Both the position numbers and the translations under genes were made by a program. A stretch of 21,349 bases of DNA from Schoenoplectus triqueter (lineage: Eukaryota; Streptophyta; Magnoliopsida; Poales; Cyperaceae): positions 1-21,349 of the forward strand of contig CAXKVV010001302.1 of the NCBI GenBank assembly GCA_964058805.1, written 5' to 3'. Shown here piece after piece: positions 16,978 through 21,349 of this stretch. The notes beneath the pieces are model-generated. The model searched no databases. It was not told the DNA's origin and was given only the letters and a program-made list of their open reading frames with translations. Position 1 is the stretch's first letter, and every line of letters begins with the position of its first letter.

Positions 16978-17437
16978 CTATACATAGGAGAGTATGTGCA
17001 ATTGATCAGAATTGAAAAACAACAAGTGAATAAGGTGATTGAGAGAGATGAATACCTCGGGCAATTGATGAAGCACTTCAATTCCTACTTCAGAATCCAA
17101 AATTGATGATGCAAACCTTCTCTATTTACTTAGGCGACGCTGTAGATAAAGAAAGAAGCAGCAATTAGGGAATGAATTGAAGCAATTGAGAAGGAGTGAT
17201 AAAATCGGGCAAATTGATGAAATTTGAAACCTTGCACTCTCAGCTCGAATTATCAATGCTGGCAGCTTCCCTATGCTTACACGATGCTGTTTAGGTGATG
17301 GAGATTATCAATTGGATGGTGGAGATATGTTTTTGGCCAAGAGATGGAATCGGGTAATAAAGCTTTGAGCTTTGGAAGAAGATAACAATGGCAGAGGGTA
17401 GAAGGGTATCCTAGATGCATTAGAGTGAGTATATATA
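16978..17437 (-). promoter_or_regulatory. possible minus-strand promoter and two-intron leader
   Basis: TATATATA at 17430-17437 is a TATA box candidate for leftward transcription, with a start expected near 17400. Downstream on the minus strand are donor GTAAGC (17275-17280), acceptor TTTCTTTATCTACAG (ending at 17140), donor GTATTC (17050-17055) and acceptor TATGTATAG (ending at 16978). This gives introns of 141 and 78 bp around an 84-bp exon (17056-17139). Each signal is only moderately specific; together they make a coherent plant-like leader. No long protein frame follows apart from the 55-codon one. Confidence 0.35.
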
Positions 17438-17450
17438 GTATGTTTGGATG

Positions 17451-17499
17451 CTCTAGAAGGTTCTAACAACAGATGAGAAGTGGAGTCAAACATGGTCAA
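17451..17499. promoter_or_regulatory. heat-shock-element-like site and two W-box cores
   Basis: CTCTAGAAGGTTC (17451-17463) matches TTCNNGAANNTTC except for its first T, a three-module heat shock element. TTGAC cores on the minus strand lie at 17485-17489 and 17495-17499 (TTGACCATGTTTGACTCC), as in paired WRKY sites. They lie between the two divergent TATA boxes. Only sequence matches; no functional evidence. Confidence 0.35.
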
Positions 17500-17658
17500 C
17501 AGCCAAAGGCTTGAACTTTGGATTCGCTTGAATGGGGCCCACAACATAACAGAAGCACTAACAGAATTGAAGAACCATGTCCATGAGCCAAGGGAGTCTA
17601 ATTGCTGGTGTATGAGTGGTGTATGGTTCTAATTCCCTGGTGCACCATCCCAATTGCC

Positions 17659-17666
17659 TATATAAA
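17659..17666 (+). promoter_or_regulatory. TATA box for a rightward transcript
   Basis: TATATAAA preceded by CCAAT (17649-17653, within CATCCCAATTGCC). A start is expected near 17690, followed by a leader with GA repeats, which is common in plant genes and LTRs. Confidence 0.5.
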
Positions 17667-17689
17667 CATCTGATCCATGGAGAATACAT

Positions 17690-17846
17690 AACACACGCAT
17701 ACAGAAGACAAGAGATAGAGAGAGCACTTTATAGAGAGAGAGAGAGTAAGAAGAAGCAAGAATCCAGAAGAGAACTCTGATAGAATCGATTGATCTCAGT
17801 TTTAACTTGAGAACTCGATCTATTTGCTTCAATTACTTGTTTGGAG
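17690..17846 (+). other. candidate non-coding first exon ending at a splice donor
   Basis: From the predicted start near 17690 the sequence is purine-rich, AGAGATAGAGAGAGC then AGAGAGAGAGAG, and ends GTTTGGAG followed by GTAAGC (donor at 17847). There is no ATG-initiated frame of useful length. The first copy of the CGATTGATCTCAG hairpin (17787-17817) is inside it. No acceptor can be chosen with confidence downstream. It could be the leader of a gene or non-coding RNA, or the R region of an LTR. Confidence 0.35.
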
Positions 17847-18256
17847 GTAAGCTATATACTCTATTATCTGCCAATTAGGGATTAGTAGATTTAATTCTTG
17901 AAGATTGGAGCTTTAAAGATGTAATTGCCACTGGGTATCAGCATTTTACTGTGCTGTTTCTAAATTTCTTTGAATTTCAACTCTTTCTTCATGATTTTCT
18001 TCTTTATTTCATGCATTGCAAGTTTATATAGTATAAATCTTTCATTTCTTTCAATGAATTTTGATTAAAGGTTGATGAATAAGGCTGTTAAATCGATTGA
18101 TCTCAGTTCAACTTGAGAACTCGGTAACAGTTGAGTTCATTGATCAATTCTTGATTCTTGAGTGAGAATTATCTTGATCCTTGTTAATACTATATGCATT
18201 AGGGTCTGGGGAGTCCTTTGAAGTCGATTGATCTCAGATATAATCTTGAGAACTCG
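17787..18256 (+). repeat. three copies of a CGATTGATCTCAG...CTTGAGAACTCG hairpin
   Basis: Copies lie at 17787-17817, 18094-18123 and 18225-18256. All keep CGATTGATCTCAG on the left and CTTGAGAACTCG on the right, so TCTCA pairs with TGAGA and CGA with TCG. The inner part varies but stays paired: GTT-TT-AAC, GTT-C-AAC and GAT-ATA-ATC. The DNA between copies is not repeated, so the motif alone is conserved. It may be a structured RNA motif or a protein-binding site. Confidence 0.8.
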
Positions 18257-18592
18257 ACTGATTTGGAATTTCAATACTGTTATCGCGTTCCGTTTCTGAA
18301 ATTGAGTTTCAGATTGAGAATTAGGGAAGATTATAAGCATATGCATGCATGTCGTGGTTTGAATAAGTGTTATAAAGAGTATTAAGCATGACAATGTCAA
18401 TATTGATCAATGAATAACATGAATTTGAAGTAAATTGCAATCGGTACCAATGGCTTCTGTTGCGCTTTGACAATCATCCCGAATAATGGAGTTATAGGCC
18501 AATTTAAATCGTTCTAATCATGATAGAAGGCATTTACATGTATATACGATGCTGATTGTGTGCTTAATTGTTGTAAAAGATGATCAATTGCT
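18257..18592. other. unassigned stretch
   Basis: Moderately AT-rich with no splice-linked open frame. ATATGCATGCATG and CGGTACCAATGG occur. Nothing can be assigned. Confidence 0.4.
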
Positions 18593-18883
18593 TTGAATTT
18601 ATGGGATATGAAATTCGGTACCGACTGGTACCAAATTGACTCATCCGACAGTGGTATACATCACGGTTCACCGGATGGATCGTCGATCAGACATTGTAGA
18701 ATGATTCTCCATGACAATACGATACTAGGGCAGTTGTCTGATCGGAGAAAGACGGCCGCAATCGCCGGCGCTGCCAATGGCACTAATCTTGAAGCTCATG
18801 TTGACTGGAGAGTCAGAGAATCACGGCAGCACGAATATTGGCGTATGTGTGTGAATCTTGAAGAGATCGGGCGCATGAGGTGA
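18593..18883 (+). CDS. doubtful ORF (96 codons), no known domain
   Basis: An ATG-initiated frame begins MNLWDMKFGTDWYQ and ends LEEIGRMR before TGA. It is less AT-rich than its flanks, has no low-complexity bias and a balanced, soluble composition, which mildly favours coding. No domain, signal peptide or membrane segment is visible. Near its start, GGTACCGACTGGTACC is a direct repeat of the GGTACC palindrome, and CGCCGGCG lies at about 18763. No promoter adjoins it, though it lies about 750 bp downstream of the splice donor at 17847 and could belong to that transcript. It may equally be retroelement debris. Confidence 0.25.
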   Translation: MNLWDMKFGTDWYQIDSSDSGIHHGSPDGSSIRHCRMILHDNTILGQLSDRRKTAAIAGAANGTNLEAHVDWRVRESRQHEYWRMCVNLEEIGRMR

Positions 18884-18936
18884 AGCGTCATATTAATAGG
18901 GAGATGGATGTAGATCTGGGTCGTCCATCTATTACA

Positions 18937-19032
18937 AACCAATCTTGAAGCATATCCAGCGGCCCAAGTAAGAACGAAGTTAAATGAAAGATGAGCACCA
19001 ATCTTGGAGCAGATCCAAAGGCCCAGATTAGA
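18937..19032. repeat. 36-bp direct repeat, two copies
   Basis: ACCAATCTTGAAGCATATCC (18938 on) and ACCAATCTTGGAGCAGATCC (18997 on) continue as AGCGGCCCA and AAAGGCCCA, at offset 59. Nearby, AGATGGA and TCCATCT (about 18903 and 18924) form an inverted pair. Confidence 0.6.
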
Positions 19033-19109
19033 CCCATTAATTAAATAATAACAGAATAGTAATAATATGGAGTAAATAAATGATTCAAGAATGCTATTGA
19101 ACTCCAAAT

Positions 19110-20215
19110 TGACTCAAATTTGTTTCTAAAATTTTCTTATTTTTCATACTATTTTTTTTATACAATAATATTCCAGTTTTAGAGATATAATCATGATAAA
19201 ACAATTTAAAAGCAAAATACATTACATATATTGATATAGTTGACCTGGATTTGACTTGTCATTTTAAATACTATAAAAATTCCAAAAATACAAATAAAAA
19301 TCATAAATAATAACTAGATATATTTTAGTAATTTTTCAAGTGATTTTCCATGAAATAATAATAGTGATAGTAATATACTATAATAAATAATGAGATTAGC
19401 TATATTCTTTGATAAATAAAAAAATATATATGAATAATAATAGATATTATATTGATATTTTCTTGATATTTTCCCGTAAAAAAAAGAATAATAAAAATAA
19501 ATAGCACAAAATATACAAGATATACTACTATGGTAATAAATACATTTTCTTTTACAATAAAGAATAATGATATAGTTTTATAATATGAATTGTATTTCTT
19601 TTGTATTTCTTTACAAATATAAAAATATATACTTTTGATGAATAAAATGTAATAAAAATAATAGTTGTAATAAAAACATAATGAATTTCATCTCTTATGA
19701 CTATTTTCAATTAATAATAAAAATCTTATACTTTTCTATAGATAATAAATAGAAATAATAAAAATAGATATAATGAATAGTATAATAAATAGAATGGAAT
19801 ATTAATAATGATTTCTTTTAGCTATTATAGATATTAAAAAAAATAATAATAATAAAAAAATACAATAATAAAAAAAATAATAATAGTAAAATAGTATAGC
19901 TAACCACCTTTTAATTTTGTAAATAATTCTTACATAATGAATAGTATTACAATATAATAGAATATAATAATAAAATTCTATTACTTTAGCTATTACAAAC
20001 ATTAAAAAAATATATACAAATAAAATCATTGCCATTTTATTTTCTATTATTTTAGTAAGTGATTTTCTATAGAATAAATAGAGTTTAGAAATAATAAAAA
20101 TAAAATTCTACTATTTTAGCTATTATAAAATCCCAAAAATATAAATAAAGTTCTAAGTTAATAGCTACTCACTTTCTATTATTTTTGTAAATAGTTTTCT
20201 ACATAGATAAATAGC
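19110..20215. repeat. AT-rich tract of decayed tandem units (about 130 bp)
   Basis: TTTAGCTATTACAAACATT (19985 on) and TTTAGCTATTATAAAATCC (20115 on) recur at offset 130, each followed by AAAAATAT(A)ATACAAATAAA-like sequence, a TTTCTATTATTTT segment and AGTGATTTTCTA or ATAGTTTTCTA. Weaker copies are visible at 19817 and near 19276. AATAATAAA runs have expanded between them. Non-coding. Confidence 0.6.
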
Positions 20216-20221
20216 ATTCAA

Positions 20222-20238
20222 AATAATAATAATAATAA

Positions 20239-20313
<75 letters not shown>
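20222..20313. repeat. AAT microsatellite
   Basis: A perfect run of 24 AAT units covers 20239-20310, with a shorter interrupted run before it (20222-20238) and AAATAAAT after it. Such a run is likely to vary in length among individuals. Confidence 0.95.
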
Positions 20314-20318
<5 letters not shown>

Positions 20319-20386
20319 GCATCTTTACAATAGAGATAATAATAAGAGATATTATATGGGCTTTGTGTATTTTGATGAATAAAAAA

Positions 20387-21127
20387 TGTTCACACAAGGA
20401 GTGTGGAGCCACATGAGAATATTTGCACAACATTTAGGACGATATGTCGAGACAAGAATATCTTGACATTTGATGAATAATAATAAGATACGTTGAGACA
20501 AGAACATCTTGACGCGAGAAGATTAAGGCTTTGATAGCAACATGAAGAAGATGCGTTGAGACAGGAACATCTCGACGTGAGGAGATTAAGGCTTCGATAG
20601 CAACATGAAGAAGATGCGTTGAGACAAGAACATCTCGACGTGAGGAGATTAAGGCTTCGATAGCAATATGAAGAAAATGCGTTGAGACAAGAACATCTTG
20701 ACGTGAGAAGATTAAGGCTTCGATAGCAACCTGAGAAGATACATCGAGACAGGAACATTTTGATGTTTGATGAAGAATAACCAGAGCTACGATACTAACA
20801 TGAAGATATACGTCGACTCTGAAGAAGAAGAACATTACGATGTCCTAGAGAGGTGACATCTTAATGACTCGCTGCCATGAGCAAGTAACTCATGATTGAA
20901 TACGCTCACACAAGGGGTGTAGGGCTACATAGTAATTTTGCACAAGTAATGCAACACGTAAGATGATTAGTCGAGACAAGAACATCTTGACGCTCGTTGA
21001 AGATTGACCAAAGCTACGACATCAGCATGGAGAAATATGTCGACTTTGAAGATGAAGAACATTACGATGTCCGAGCGAAGTGACATCTTAATGACTCGGT
21101 GTCATGAACAAGTAATTCATGACCATT
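20387..21127. repeat. nested segmental duplication around a minisatellite
   Basis: TTCACACAAGGAGTGTGGAGCC (20389 on) is echoed by CTCACACAAGGGGTGTAGGG (20905 on), offset 516. GAAGAACATTACGATGTCC, GTGACATCTTAATGACTCG and AAGTAA(C/T)TCATGA occur in blocks 20742-20900 and 20969-21127, offset about 227. The first copy was lengthened by the 63-bp units described separately. It is probably part of an LTR or satellite; no coding sequence is seen. Confidence 0.75.
20445..20790. repeat. 63-bp minisatellite, about four full and two partial units
   Basis: Units start at 20491, 20554, 20617, 20680 and 20742 (63, 63, 63 and 62 bp), with a shortened one at 20445. The consensus begins CGTTGAGACAAGAACATC and continues TCGACGTGAGGAG, ATTAAGGCTTCGATAG and CAACATGAAGAAGATG. 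Inside each unit CGTTGAGA and TCTTGACG (or TCTCGACG) can pair as RNA with G-U pairs. Because 63 is a multiple of three, the minus strand stays open in two frames with a 21-residue repeat; I regard these as by-products. Confidence 0.9.
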
Positions 21128-21349
21128 TGAGCTGGCAAGACTGAACTCGTCCGTCGACGAGTTTGTCTCCCGGCTCACTTCCCGAGACTGTGAGATTGAA
21201 TCGGTCTGTTGGTAGATTCATCCACAAAACAGTGAATGTGAACCGTTCTGTAGGTAGGTTCCTTCACTAACACATGCCTCAATGTTGAACTGGCCCAGCG
21301 CTTCAGGTTTAATATTGTGTGCAATTGTGTTTCCTAGGTTTATGAATCG
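21128..21349. repeat. hairpin and imperfect repeats at the right edge
   Basis: AACTCGTC-CGTC-GACGAGTT (21144-21163) is a perfect 8-bp stem. Then TCGGTCTGTTGGTAGATTC (about 21200) and CCGTTCTGTAGGTAGGTTC (about 21243) form an imperfect direct repeat. The sequence runs out of the window without a recognisable boundary. Confidence 0.6.

Larger units (their letters stand above)
15118..17542. promoter_or_regulatory. scattered GTGGGNCCCAC (TCP-type) sites
   Basis: Exact GTGGGNCCCAC occurs at 15118-15128, 15364-15374, 16314-16324, 16346-16356 and 16809-16819. Near matches are GTGGACCCCAC (15451-15461), GTGGGGCCCAT (16668-16678) and TGGGGCCCAC (17533-17542). Plant TCP factors bind GTGGGNCCCAC or close variants. 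Several copies sit in a longer shared context with TGACA on the left side, so they probably spread as repeat copies and not independently. Whether any is used is unknown. Confidence 0.55.

Noticed and set aside
18796..19107. 103-codon minus-strand frame
   Set aside because: Overlaps the plus-strand frame ending at 18883 and a direct repeat; no domain.
20218..20433. Minus-strand frame rich in poly-isoleucine
   Set aside because: It is the translation of the AAT microsatellite.
20390..20835. Two overlapping minus-strand open frames (122 and 133 codons) with a 21-residue repeat
   Set aside because: They are open only because the 63-bp minisatellite unit is a multiple of three; two frames are open at once, and composition is Ser/Cys/Leu-rich without a known repeat family.

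Overview
This window looks like nuclear DNA of a flowering plant. It is strongly AT-rich, nearly free of long reading frames, and full of short non-autonomous transposons, LTR-retrotransposon debris and simple repeats. It also carries GT-AG splice signals of plant type, TATA boxes of plant type, and a USE plus TATA promoter arrangement typical of plant small-RNA genes. The species cannot be fixed from the sequence. No tRNA, rRNA or CRISPR array was seen.

Layout. Bases 1-420 resemble the leader or promoter of a gene that would run leftward out of the window. Bases 778-1012 hold what look like the last two coding exons of an unrecognised gene on the minus strand. A hAT-type element with perfect 8-bp target duplications follows (1254-1668). 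Bases 1.7-6.7 kb are mostly transposon derived: an inverted-repeat element (about 2955-3330), a second hAT-type element with perfect 8-bp duplications (3551-4210), and an element with 30-bp terminal repeats (5883-6672). Bases 6910-7292 are the 3' end of a decayed Copia retrotransposon on the minus strand, with LTR, polypurine tract and a recognisable pol tail. A striking array of four GC-rich palindromes lies at 7980-8089. Three more inverted-repeat elements follow (8996-9327, 9537-9915, about 11290-11713), then a very AT-rich tract (12.6-13.3 kb).

The most unusual part is 14.95-18.3 kb. Two tandem 246-bp units each carry an upstream sequence element, a 24-nt gap, TATAAATA, a hairpin of about 70 nt, and a T4 stop signal. 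This is the layout expected of RNA polymerase III small-RNA genes in plants. The hairpin stems differ in sequence but stay paired. Further along are a 127-bp tandem duplication with a second compensated hairpin, an array of five TGCCAC(G/A)TGGCA palindromes, eight GTGGGNCCCAC-like (TCP-type) sites, a pair of divergent TATA promoters about 220 bp apart, and a third hairpin motif in three copies, again with a compensatory change. These could be parts of one long LTR-like or non-coding-RNA locus; that is inference.

From 19.1 kb the window is low complexity: decayed AT-rich tandem units, a 24-copy AAT microsatellite, a 63-bp minisatellite and nested duplications up to the right edge. There is no convincing intact long protein gene in the window.
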